The notes: generated from the sequence alone by a model not told the origin. A DNA stretch of 8,542 nucleotides from Anaeromyxobacteraceae bacterium (GCA_027349605.1 DAIEMM010000423.1:1-8542), one strand, 5' to 3'; shown: positions 1 through 6,105, numbered from the stretch's first letter. A program made the numbers and translations.

Positions 1-257
1 TTCACCGCCCGCACCACGTTCCCGACCACCACCACGTCGGGCCGGGCCCGGTCGAGGTTCTCCGGCCGGTAGCCCTGCATGGCCTCGATGCCCCAGCGCT
101 CGAGCTGGGTGGACATGGGCGGGTAGACGTTCTCGTCGGACCCGGTCACCTCGTAGCCCGCCGCCTTCAGCATCCCGGCGAACGAGCCCATGCCGGTGCC
201 GGCCACGCCGATGAGGTGCACCCTGCGGACCCTCTTCCAGTCGACCGTCCCGGTCAT
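1..257 (-). CDS. mpl: Mpl, UDP-MurNAc:murein tripeptide ligase (N-terminal part, cut by window edge)
   Basis: Only the first 85 or so codons are present; the gene runs off the left edge. The translation begins MTGTVDWKRVRRVHLIGVAG and continues with TGMGSFAGML, the glycine-rich nucleotide-binding loop at the N terminus of the MurC/Mpl ligases. It goes on to VTGSDENVYPPMSTQLERWG and ends in DVVVVGNVVRAV. The GSDENVYPPMS and GNVVRA wording is typical of Mpl rather than MurC. Mpl joins recycled L-Ala-gamma-D-Glu-meso-DAP tripeptide to UDP-MurNAc in the cytoplasm, using ATP. The ATG (255-257) overlaps the TGA of the serine hydrolase upstream in an ATGA junction, so translation is probably coupled. 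A purine-rich GAAGGCGGTGGG precedes the start. MurC is the alternative and is less likely, given the LdcA partner and the motif wording. The central ATP-binding and C-terminal ligase domains lie outside the window and cannot be checked. Confidence 0.85.
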   Translation of the reverse strand, partial: MTGTVDWKRVRRVHLIGVAGTGMGSFAGMLKAAGYEVTGSDENVYPPMSTQLERWGIEAMQGYRPENLDRARPDVVVVGNVVRAV

Positions 258-1405
258 CCCACCGCCTTCGCCACCGCGTCGTGAAAGGCCTGCCGGAGCG
301 CCAGGATCTCGGCCGGGCGCCGCCCCCCGGGAAAGACGTGGTTCGTGAGCAGGACGGACACCAGCTTCCGGTCCCGGTCGATCCACAGGGAGCACCCGGT
401 GTAGCCCAGGTGGCCGATGGCGCCCAGCGGTCCCCGCCCGAGCCGCGACCCGATCGAGGACCCGGCCGCCGACGGCGTGTCCCAGGAGAGCGCCCGCTCG
501 CTCCCCGGCGTCGCGTCCCGCCGCGCGAACTCGCGGGCCACCTTCGGATCCAGGATGCGCCCGCGCCCCTCGAGCGCCAGCAGCCACTCCTGCCCCAGCC
601 GCGCCACGTTGGACGCGGTGGAGAAGAGCCCGGCGTGGCCGGCCACGCCCCCCATGGCCCAGGCGTTGTCGTCGTTCACCGTGCCCTCGTTCTGCTCGTG
701 CCGGTGCTCGCACCTCTCGGTGGGCGCATACCGCCGCCCGGCGCACGGGCCCTGCCCGACCGCCAGCCGGCCCGGCCCCACGAAGAAGGTGTCCGGCGCC
801 CCCAGCGGCACCGCCACCCGGTCGGCGAAGAGCCGGTCGAGCGGCGCCCCTCCCGCCGCCTCGAGGAGGAATCCCAGCGCCAGGAACCCCGGGTCGCCGT
901 AGAGGGCCCGCGTCCCCGGCTCGGCCTCCAGCGGCTCCTCCCAGAGCCCCTCCGCCACGATCTCCCGGCCGCGCGCGAAGGCGGCGGCGAGGTCGGCGGG
1001 GCGCTCCGAAGGCGGCAGGAACGCCTGGCCCGCCACCGGATCGGCCATGGCCCGCTCGAACCAGGGGCGCCACCAGGGCAGCCCGCTCGAGTGGGCCAGC
1101 AGCTGGCGCACCGTCACCCGCTCCTTCCCGCCCTCGCGGAAGCGCGGCAGCCACTCCGCCGCGGGCGCGTCGAGGCCCAGCCGCCCCTCCTTCACGAGGA
1201 GTGCGGTGAGGGTCCCGGTGCAGAGCACCTTGGTGAGCGACGACACGTCGAAGAGCAGCGGCTTCCCGGGCAGGCCCGGCGTCCCGCCCCGCCCCGCGTC
1301 GGCCGCGTCCCCTCCCCGCTCCGCGGCCAGCACCTCGCCGTTCCGGAGCACCACCGCGTCCCAGGCCGGCGCCACGCCCGGCGGGACCGTGAAGGCGAGC
1401 GTCAT
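254..1405 (-). CDS. Beta-lactamase-fold serine hydrolase (class C / AmpH-EstB-like), likely wall-peptide related
   Basis: The 383-residue protein belongs to the penicillin-binding / class C beta-lactamase fold. The SxxK catalytic motif is S56-L-T-K59, inside FDVSSLTKVL. The second motif is Y169-G-D171 (the Y-x-N position, here Y-x-D). GGVAGHAGLFSTASNVARLG (residues 252-271) is a strongly conserved block in one branch of the family. H332-L-G334 in GHLGYTG is the third-motif position, with HxG in place of KTG. There is no signal peptide or membrane segment at the N terminus (MTLAFTVPPG), so a cytoplasmic location is inferred. The gene overlaps ldcA upstream and mpl downstream, both by ATGA. Members of this family include esterases, D-amino-acid peptidases and, as I recall, the Bacillus AmiE/YbbE N-acetylmuramoyl-L-alanine amidase. 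Given the neighbours, a muropeptide amidase or peptidase is the best guess. The activity itself cannot be read from sequence. The family assignment is secure and the substrate is not. Confidence 0.88.
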   Translation of the reverse strand: MTLAFTVPPGVAPAWDAVVLRNGEVLAAERGGDAADAGRGGTPGLPGKPLLFDVSSLTKVLCTGTLTALLVKEGRLGLDAPAAEWLPRFREGGKERVTVRQLLAHSSGLPWWRPWFERAMADPVAGQAFLPPSERPADLAAAFARGREIVAEGLWEEPLEAEPGTRALYGDPGFLALGFLLEAAGGAPLDRLFADRVAVPLGAPDTFFVGPGRLAVGQGPCAGRRYAPTERCEHRHEQNEGTVNDDNAWAMGGVAGHAGLFSTASNVARLGQEWLLALEGRGRILDPKVAREFARRDATPGSERALSWDTPSAAGSSIGSRLGRGPLGAIGHLGYTGCSLWIDRDRKLVSVLLTNHVFPGGRRPAEILALRQAFHDAVAKAVG

Positions 1406-2352
1406 GTGGTGGCGCCCTGCTCGAAGCCGAGCCGGGGCGGCCCCTCCTCGGGCTGGCGCGGCGCCACCACGGTCACCATCGACCCGAGCGGCAGGGCGAA
1501 GTTCTCGTCCTCGTGCCCGGCCGGCACGCCCTCCACGGTGGGCACCCCGAGGTCCCAGGCCACCCGCCGCACCACCTCGACCCCCTCCAGCTCCGGGTCG
1601 TCACACTGGGTGAACTGGCCGATGGCGATCCCGGCCACCCGGTCGAGGGCGCCGGAGAGGCGCAGCTGCATCAGCATCCGGTCGATGCGGTAGGGGCGCT
1701 CGCCCACGTCCTCCAGGAAGAGCACCGCCCCGGCGAAGCGGGGCTGCCAGGGCGTCCCGCAGAGGTGGGAGAGCACGGTGAGCGAGCCACCCAGGAGCTG
1801 CCCCGACGCCATCCCCGGCCGCAGCGTGGCCCGCGCGAGCACGCCCCGCCCCGGCGGCGGGACCGGGGCGCGCCGGTCGGCGAGCGGCGGCGACCCGCCG
1901 AAGAGCAGCCCGTCCAGGTGGTCGAGCGCCTCCGGCCCGAGCCGCCCGAGCTGGGTCACCACCGGCCCGTGCACGGTGACGAGGCCGTTCCGGTTGAGCA
2001 GCACGTGGAGCGCGGTGATGTCGCTGAACCCCACGAAGACCTTGGGCGGGTGGAAGATGCGGGCCGCCTCGAGCCGCGGCAGCAGCCGCATGGCCCCGTA
2101 GCCCCCCCGGGCGCACCAGACCGCGCGGGCCTCCGGGTCGCTCGCCGCCTCGTGCCACTCGGCCAGCCGGCGCGCGTCGTCCCCCGCCAGGTACCCCTGC
2201 CGGGCCGCGATGTCGTCCCGCATGCGGGGCACGAGGCCGAACCGCTCCCGCAGCACGCCCAGCCCCTTCTCGAAGGCCTCCGGGTCGAAGGGCCCGGACG
2301 GGGCCACGATCCGGACCACGTCCCCCCTCTTCAAGGCTGGCGGCTTGATCAC
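1402..2352 (-). CDS. ldcA: LD-carboxypeptidase (muramoyltetrapeptide carboxypeptidase, S66 family)
   Basis: LdcA removes the terminal D-Ala from L-Ala-gamma-D-Glu-meso-DAP-D-Ala in the cytoplasm, giving the tripeptide that Mpl re-uses. The 316-residue length is normal for peptidase family S66. The nucleophile is S110 in VFVGFSDITALH, the glutamate is E214 in FLEDVGERPYRIDRML, and the histidine is H280 in VPAGHEDENFALPLG. The Ser-to-His distance of 170 residues matches the known Pseudomonas enzyme (S115/H285). The N-terminal ALKRGDVVRIVAPSGPF block is family-typical. The start is GTG (2350-2352); an in-frame stop lies six codons upstream, so no earlier start exists. No convincing Shine-Dalgarno sequence precedes this GTG. 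A second GTG at codon 12 (2317-2319) follows an AGAGGGGGGAC stretch that looks like a strong ribosome binding site. Starting there would remove the conserved LKRGD segment, so 2352 is preferred. It is the first gene of a three-gene coupled run. Confidence 0.93.
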   Translation of the reverse strand: MIKPPALKRGDVVRIVAPSGPFDPEAFEKGLGVLRERFGLVPRMRDDIAARQGYLAGDDARRLAEWHEAASDPEARAVWCARGGYGAMRLLPRLEAARIFHPPKVFVGFSDITALHVLLNRNGLVTVHGPVVTQLGRLGPEALDHLDGLLFGGSPPLADRRAPVPPPGRGVLARATLRPGMASGQLLGGSLTVLSHLCGTPWQPRFAGAVLFLEDVGERPYRIDRMLMQLRLSGALDRVAGIAIGQFTQCDDPELEGVEVVRRVAWDLGVPTVEGVPAGHEDENFALPLGSMVTVVAPRQPEEGPPRLGFEQGATT

Positions 2353-2358
2353 CGGCCG

Positions 2359-2387
2359 AGCATATCTTCACGGTCACCCCGGGTCGA
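2359..2387 (-). promoter_or_regulatory. Candidate sigma-70-type promoter for ldcA, possibly giving a leaderless transcript
   Basis: Read on the minus strand, TCGACC (2382-2387, 4 of 6 to TTGACA) is followed 17 bases later by TATGCT (2359-2364, 4 of 6 to TATAAT). Six bases separate the -10-like element from the GTG start of ldcA, so transcription would begin at about the start codon itself. That agrees with the lack of a Shine-Dalgarno sequence there. Four-of-six matches are common by chance, so this is only a candidate. Confidence 0.3.
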
Positions 2388-2422
2388 GATCGCCGCACCG
2401 CGTAAAGATCGCGATTCCGGGA

Positions 2423-2451
2423 CCGTTTGTTCGGGCCCCGGCCCGTTTGTT
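2423..2451 (+). repeat. Pair of 9-bp direct repeats, possible operator or promoter element upstream of acs
   Basis: CCGTTTGTT occurs at 2423-2431 and again at 2443-2451, exactly 20 bases apart (about two helical turns), separated by CGGGCCCCGGC. The second copy ends 28 bases before the acs start codon. TTGTTC (2427-2432) followed after 17 bases by TTACCT (2450-2455) could be a poor -35/-10 pair, with each element overlapping one repeat copy. Same-face tandem sites next to a start are typical of regulator binding, but no known regulator motif is recognised. The remainder of the 2353-2479 divergent gap also holds an 8-bp palindrome, ATCGCGAT, at 2408-2415. Confidence 0.35.
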
Positions 2452-2463
2452 ACCTTCACCCCC

Positions 2464-2470
2464 GAGAGGA
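2464..2470 (+). promoter_or_regulatory. Ribosome binding site fixing the acs start
   Basis: GAGAGGA lies nine bases before the ATG at 2480. The frame is open further upstream, to an ATG at 2210, but that extension runs antisense through ldcA and encodes no family sequence. This site therefore decides the start. Confidence 0.75.
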
Positions 2471-2479
2471 CCGCCGACC

Positions 2480-4375
2480 ATGACCGACAGGATCTCGCCC
2501 GACGGTGAAATCTACTACCCGACTCCCGAGGTGGTCGCGCAGGCCCGCGTGAAGGACTGGGACGCGCTCGCGAAGTCCGCGCTCGCCGACCCGCTCGCGT
2601 TCTGGGCCGGGGAGGCCGAGGAGCTCGAGTGGTACCGCCGCTGGGACAAGGTCCTCGACGACTCGAAGAAGCCCTTCTACAAGTGGTTCGCCGGGGCGCA
2701 GTGCAACATCATCCACAACGCCCTCGACCGGCACCAGAAGACCGGCAAGAAGAACAAGCTGTCCCTGGTGTGGGTGGGCGAGCGCAACGAGGTCCGCACC
2801 TACTCGTACTTCGCGCTCAACCGCGACGTCTGCAAGTTCGCCAACGTCCTGAAGGCCATGGGCGTGAAGAAGGGCGACCGCGTCACCATCTACATGCCGC
2901 GCATCCCCGAGATCGTCATCGCCATGCTGGCCTGCGCCAAGATCGGCGCCATCCACTCGGTGGTGTACGGCGGCTTCAGCGTGGACGCGCTGCAGGGGCG
3001 CATCGAGGACAGCGAGTCGAAGGTGGTGGTCACCGCCGACGGCGGCTTCATGAACGGCAAGGTCGTCGAGCTGAAGAAGATCGTGGACGACGCCGTCCGC
3101 CACGCACCCACGGTGGAGACGGTCATCGTCGTGCAGCGCACCGGCCACGAGGTGCGCATGGAGCCGGGGCGCGACTACTGGTACCACGACCTCATGAAGC
3201 TGCCGCTCGCCACCGGCGTGTCGGCCACCGAGGTGATGGACGCCTACGACCCGCTCTACATGCTCTACACCTCGGGCACCACCGGCAAGCCCAAGGGGCT
3301 CATCCACTGTCACGGCGGGTACATGGTGGGGGTCTACTCCACCCTCAAGTACGTCTTCGACCTGAAGGACGAGGACAGGTACTGGTGCGCCGCCGATCCG
3401 GGCTGGGTGACCGGCCACTCGTACATCGTGTACGGCCCGCTGCTCATGGGCGCGACCACCTTCATGTACGAGGGCGCCCCGACCTACCCGTACCCGAACC
3501 GCTGGTGGCACCTGGTGGAGAAGTACGGCATCACCATCCTCTACACCGCCCCCACCGCCATCCGCGGGCTCATGCGCTTCGGCGAGTCGTGGCCCAACCG
3601 GCACGACCTCTCCACGCTGCGCATCCTCGGCTCGGTGGGAGAGCCCATCAACCCGGAAGCCTGGAAGTGGTACCACCGGGGCATCGGCAAGGGACGCTGC
3701 CCCATCATGGACACCTGGTGGCAGACCGAGACCGGGATGTTCCAGCTCACCCCCACGCCGGTGGTCCCGCTCAAGCCGGGCTCCGCCACCCGCCCCTTCT
3801 TCGGGCAGGACGCCGAGATCCTCGACGAGAACGGCGGCCCGGTGCCGGACGGCGAGGAGGGCTTCCTGGCGCTCAAGAACCCCTGGCCCGCCGCCGCCAT
3901 CACCATCTACAAGGACCCCGACCGCTACGTGAACCAGTACTGGTCCAAGTACCCAGGACGGTACATGGCCGGCGACTCGGCCAAGCGGGACAAGGACGGC
4001 TACTTCTGGGTCATCGGCCGCACCGACGACGTCATCAAGGTGTCGGGATACCGGCTCGGGACCGCGGAGGTGGAGAGCGCCCTCGTCAGCCACCCGGCCG
4101 TCGCCGAGGCGGCGGTGATCGGCGTCTCGCACGAGGTGAAGGGGCAGGCCATCTACGCCTACTGCATCCTCCGCAAGGGCTTCAAGGAGAGCGAGGAGCT
4201 GGCCGACGAGGTGAAGGCCCACGTCGGCAAGCACATGGGCCCCATCGTCCGCCCGGAGAAGATCACCTTCGTCGACTCCCTTCCCAAGACCCGCTCCGGG
4301 AAGATCATGCGACGCGTTCTCAATGCGCGCGCGCAGGGGCTCCCCGAGGGGGACGTCTCGACGCTCGAGGAGTGA
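2480..4375 (+). CDS. acs: Acetyl-CoA synthetase (AMP-forming acetate-CoA ligase)
   Basis: Acs activates acetate with ATP to acetyl-AMP and transfers the acetyl group to CoA in the cytoplasm. The 631-residue protein starts MTDRISPDGEIYYP. The phosphate-binding loop YTSGTTGKPKG begins at Y263. W413-W414-Q-T-E-T-G is the substrate-pocket motif; W414 falls at the same number as the tryptophan that limits the pocket to acetate in the Salmonella enzyme. GRTDDVIKVSGYRLG is the hinge region. K608 in LPKTRSGKIMRR is the C-terminal catalytic lysine, the residue that is reversibly acetylated in many bacteria. The family-typical WCAADPGWVTGHSYIVYGPL block is also present. One departure is TETGM, where most Acs proteins have TETGG. 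A propionyl-CoA synthetase is the alternative, but W414 argues for acetate. Upstream is a divergent regulatory gap. Downstream, a 65-base gap with a hairpin leads to the FKBP genes, so read-through is possible. Codon use matches the neighbours. Confidence 0.93.
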   Translation: MTDRISPDGEIYYPTPEVVAQARVKDWDALAKSALADPLAFWAGEAEELEWYRRWDKVLDDSKKPFYKWFAGAQCNIIHNALDRHQKTGKKNKLSLVWVGERNEVRTYSYFALNRDVCKFANVLKAMGVKKGDRVTIYMPRIPEIVIAMLACAKIGAIHSVVYGGFSVDALQGRIEDSESKVVVTADGGFMNGKVVELKKIVDDAVRHAPTVETVIVVQRTGHEVRMEPGRDYWYHDLMKLPLATGVSATEVMDAYDPLYMLYTSGTTGKPKGLIHCHGGYMVGVYSTLKYVFDLKDEDRYWCAADPGWVTGHSYIVYGPLLMGATTFMYEGAPTYPYPNRWWHLVEKYGITILYTAPTAIRGLMRFGESWPNRHDLSTLRILGSVGEPINPEAWKWYHRGIGKGRCPIMDTWWQTETGMFQLTPTPVVPLKPGSATRPFFGQDAEILDENGGPVPDGEEGFLALKNPWPAAAITIYKDPDRYVNQYWSKYPGRYMAGDSAKRDKDGYFWVIGRTDDVIKVSGYRLGTAEVESALVSHPAVAEAAVIGVSHEVKGQAIYAYCILRKGFKESEELADEVKAHVGKHMGPIVRPEKITFVDSLPKTRSGKIMRRVLNARAQGLPEGDVSTLEE

Positions 4376-4400
4376 GCGGGACTACACTTCCTGCCGGGGC

Positions 4401-4426
4401 GGTTTCGGGGTAAACACCCCGAAACC
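4401..4426 (+). promoter_or_regulatory. Perfect 10-bp inverted repeat between acs and the first FKBP gene (attenuator, terminator or leader hairpin)
   Basis: The arms GGTTTCGGGG (4401-4410) and CCCCGAAACC (4417-4426) pair perfectly around the six-base loop TAAACA. There is no T-run on either side, so it is not a canonical intrinsic terminator. The ribosome binding site AAGGAG (4430-4435) begins four bases after the hairpin, and the ATG follows at 4441. A second CCCCGAA at 4425-4431 could compete for the same left arm. Possible roles are an acs transcript end, a 5' stabilising hairpin, an attenuator, or a protein operator. Confidence 0.5.
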
Positions 4427-4440
4427 CCGAAGGAGAACCC

Positions 4441-5379
4441 ATGAGAATCATCGTCGCCGCAGCGCTGCTCGCCCTCTCGGTCCAGGCCTACGCCGCGGCA
4501 CCGGAGCCGAAGACCGAGGACGACAAGACCATGTACGCGCTCGGCGCCCTGGTCTCCCGGAACTTCAAGGAATTCAAGCTGTCCGCCAAGCAGGTGGACC
4601 AGGTCCAGAAGGGCATGACGGACGCCCTCTCCGGCAAGAAGCTCGCCATCGACATGGAGAAGCAGACCCCCAAGGTCCAGGAGTACCTGAAGGCCTACGT
4701 GCCCGCCCACCCGGGCCAGCCCGAGCAGAAGAACGTGAAGCCCAAGGCGAAGCCCACGCCGGACCAGAACACCCTCTACGCCCTCGGCGTGCTCGCCTCG
4801 AAGAACCTGACCGACCTCTCCCTCTCCCCGGCCCAGGTCGGCATGATGGAGAAGGGCATGGCCGACACGCTCGCGGGCAAGAAGTCCGCGGTCGACGTCA
4901 CCGCGTACGAGCCCAAGGTGCAGGAGTTCGCCAAGGCCAAGGTCGCCGCCGCCGGCGAGGCCCGCAAGATCAAGGAGGGCGCCGCCGCCGCCGAGTACGC
5001 CGCCAAGCCGGGCGCCGTGAAGACCGCCTCGGGCCTCATCTACATCGCCGTGCGGCCCGGCACGGGCGCCTCGCCCGCCGCCACCGACAAGGTGAAGGTG
5101 AACTACGAGGGCAAGCTGATGGACGGCACCGTGTTCGACAGCTCCTACAAGCGCGGCCAGCCCATCGAGTTCGGCCTGAACCAGGTCATCCCCTGCTGGA
5201 CCGAGGGCGTGCAGAAGATGAAGGTCGGCGGCGAGGCCACGCTGGTGTGCCCTCCCTCCATCGCCTACGGCGAGCGCGGCGCCCCCGGCGCCATCCCGCC
5301 CAACGCCACGCTGGTCTTCAAGGTCGAGCTGCTCGGCGTGACGCCCAGCACCCCCGCCCCCGCTCCCGCCGGGAAGTGA
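4441..5379 (+). CDS. Exported FKBP-type peptidyl-prolyl isomerase with duplicated N-terminal domain
   Basis: This is a 312-residue FkpA/Mip-type prolyl isomerase expected in the periplasm or outer-membrane space. Residues 1-18 or so are a signal peptide (MRIIVAAALLALSVQAYA). Residues 30-85 and 111-166 are two copies of the helical FKBP N-terminal dimerisation domain, each starting T-[ML]-YALG. They are joined by a Pro/Lys-rich linker (86-110). A charged, alanine-rich helix (about 167-190) leads to the FKBP catalytic domain (about 195-300). Pocket residues are conserved relative to FKBP12: Y222, F232-D233, V249-I250, W253, Y276 and F293. The tail is Pro/Ala-rich. C252 and C270 lie either side of the pocket and recur in the next gene. 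Usual Mip/FkpA proteins have a single N-terminal domain and about 230-270 residues, so the extra copy explains the length. AAGGAG sits five bases before the ATG. The next gene starts one base after this stop, so the two are almost certainly co-transcribed. Confidence 0.93.
   Translation: MRIIVAAALLALSVQAYAAAPEPKTEDDKTMYALGALVSRNFKEFKLSAKQVDQVQKGMTDALSGKKLAIDMEKQTPKVQEYLKAYVPAHPGQPEQKNVKPKAKPTPDQNTLYALGVLASKNLTDLSLSPAQVGMMEKGMADTLAGKKSAVDVTAYEPKVQEFAKAKVAAAGEARKIKEGAAAAEYAAKPGAVKTASGLIYIAVRPGTGASPAATDKVKVNYEGKLMDGTVFDSSYKRGQPIEFGLNQVIPCWTEGVQKMKVGGEATLVCPPSIAYGERGAPGAIPPNATLVFKVELLGVTPSTPAPAPAGK
4528..4695 (+). repeat. First copy of the duplicated FKBP N-terminal domain (residues 30-85)
   Basis: By eye, 56 residues align without gaps to residues 111-166 with about 29 identities (roughly half), at a constant offset of 81 residues. 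Shared anchors are YALG, QV, KGM, GKK and PKVQE. The DNA has diverged more than the protein, so the duplication is not recent. Confidence 0.8.
4771..4938 (+). repeat. Second copy of the duplicated FKBP N-terminal domain (residues 111-166)
   Basis: This copy begins TLYALGVLASKN and ends PKVQEFAKA. It is the copy adjoining the catalytic domain and so occupies the position of the single N-terminal domain in ordinary Mip/FkpA proteins. The neighbouring paralogue also begins its only copy with TLYALGV. Confidence 0.8.
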
Positions 5380-5380
5380 C

Positions 5381-6055
5381 ATGACGACCACCACCGCCCT
5401 GCTCCTCCTCGCCCTTTCCGCGACTCCGGCTCCGGCCGCCAAGGCTCCGGCCCAGGCTCCCCAGCTGAAGACGGAACGGGAGAAGACCCTCTACGCCCTC
5501 GGCGTCGCCGCCGCGGACAGCTTCAAGGTCTTCAACCTGAAGCCGGAGGAGCTGGCGGTGGTGCAGCGCGGCCTGTCGGACGCCGTGCTGAACCGGAAGA
5601 TCCAGGTGGACATGAACGTCTACCGGGGCAAGGTGAACGAGCTCGCCACGTCGGCGTACGGCGACCGCAGCCGGGCCGCGCTCGTGCACTTCGCGAAGGA
5701 GAAGGGAGCCGTCCGCTCCCCCTCCGGCCTCATCTACATCCCCTCCCGCGAGGGAACCGGGGCCTCGCCCGGCGACGGCGACTCGGTGAAGGTCGAGTAC
5801 GAGGGGAAGCTCCCCGACGGCAGCGTCTTCGACTCCTCGCGCAAGCAGGGCGGCCCGGTCGTCGCCCCCCTCTCGAGCGGCATCCCGTGCTGGAAGGAAG
5901 GGCTGAAGCAGATGAAGGTCGGCGGCCAGGCGCGCATCGTCTGTCCGGCGACCCTCGCCTACGGCGCCACCGGCAAGCCGCCCTCCGTCCCGCCCAACTC
6001 CACGCTCATCTTCGACGTGGAGCTGCTCGGCGTGGAGAAGCCCGCCGCCCGGTAG
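5381..6055 (+). CDS. Second exported FKBP-type peptidyl-prolyl isomerase (single N-terminal domain paralogue)
   Basis: A 224-residue paralogue of the preceding protein with one N-terminal dimerisation domain (about residues 36-95, starting TLYALGV) and one FKBP domain (about 113-218). Pocket residues are Y140, F150-D151, I168, W171, Y194 and F211. The position matching V55 of FKBP12 is glycine (SSGIPCW), and the segment before it differs from the first paralogue, so ligand preference may differ. C170 and C188 match C252 and C270 of the neighbour. The N terminus MTTTTALLLLALSATPAPAA is hydrophobic and alanine-rich, like a signal peptide, but it has no Arg or Lys before the hydrophobic core, which is atypical. 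GGGAAG overlaps the end of the previous gene as the likely ribosome binding site, and only one base separates the two genes. Sequence likeness and adjacency indicate a tandem duplication of an ancestral gene. Confidence 0.92.
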   Translation: MTTTTALLLLALSATPAPAAKAPAQAPQLKTEREKTLYALGVAAADSFKVFNLKPEELAVVQRGLSDAVLNRKIQVDMNVYRGKVNELATSAYGDRSRAALVHFAKEKGAVRSPSGLIYIPSREGTGASPGDGDSVKVEYEGKLPDGSVFDSSRKQGGPVVAPLSSGIPCWKEGLKQMKVGGQARIVCPATLAYGATGKPPSVPPNSTLIFDVELLGVEKPAAR

Positions 6056-6081
6056 TCCGGCGTCCCCGTCGCACCCACAAC

Positions 6082-6105
6082 CCCTCCCGGAACGTCCCGG
6101 GAGGG
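6082..6105 (+). terminator. GC-rich hairpin after the FKBP pair, probable transcription end
   Basis: Arms CCCTCCCGG (6082-6090) and CCGGGAGGG (6097-6105) form nine perfect pairs around the loop AACGTC, 27 bases after the second FKBP stop. No T-run follows; an A-run (6117-6121) does. So this is either a U-tract-less terminator or simply a stable mRNA 3' hairpin. The rest of the 86-base gap (6056-6141) shows no recognisable promoter. Confidence 0.45.

Noticed and set aside
281..1693. Long plus-strand open frame (about 470 codons) opposite the serine hydrolase and ldcA
   Set aside because: Composition is Arg/Pro/Gly/His-rich low complexity with no family motif. It is the antisense shadow of two well-supported genes and is explained by high GC.
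2210..2479. 90-codon N-terminal extension of Acs to an upstream ATG
   Set aside because: It overlaps ldcA antisense, encodes Ser/Arg/Pro-rich sequence unlike Acs, and the ATG at 2480 has a proper ribosome binding site and the family's normal N terminus.
2456..4234. Minus-strand open frame of about 590 codons opposite acs
   Set aside because: The translation is a Val/Leu/His/Gly/Asp-rich string without domains, typical of the antisense of a GC-rich gene. Acs on the plus strand has all its catalytic motifs.
2629..4413. Second plus-strand open frame inside acs
   Set aside because: Arg/His/Pro-rich shadow in another frame of acs, with no plausible protein features.
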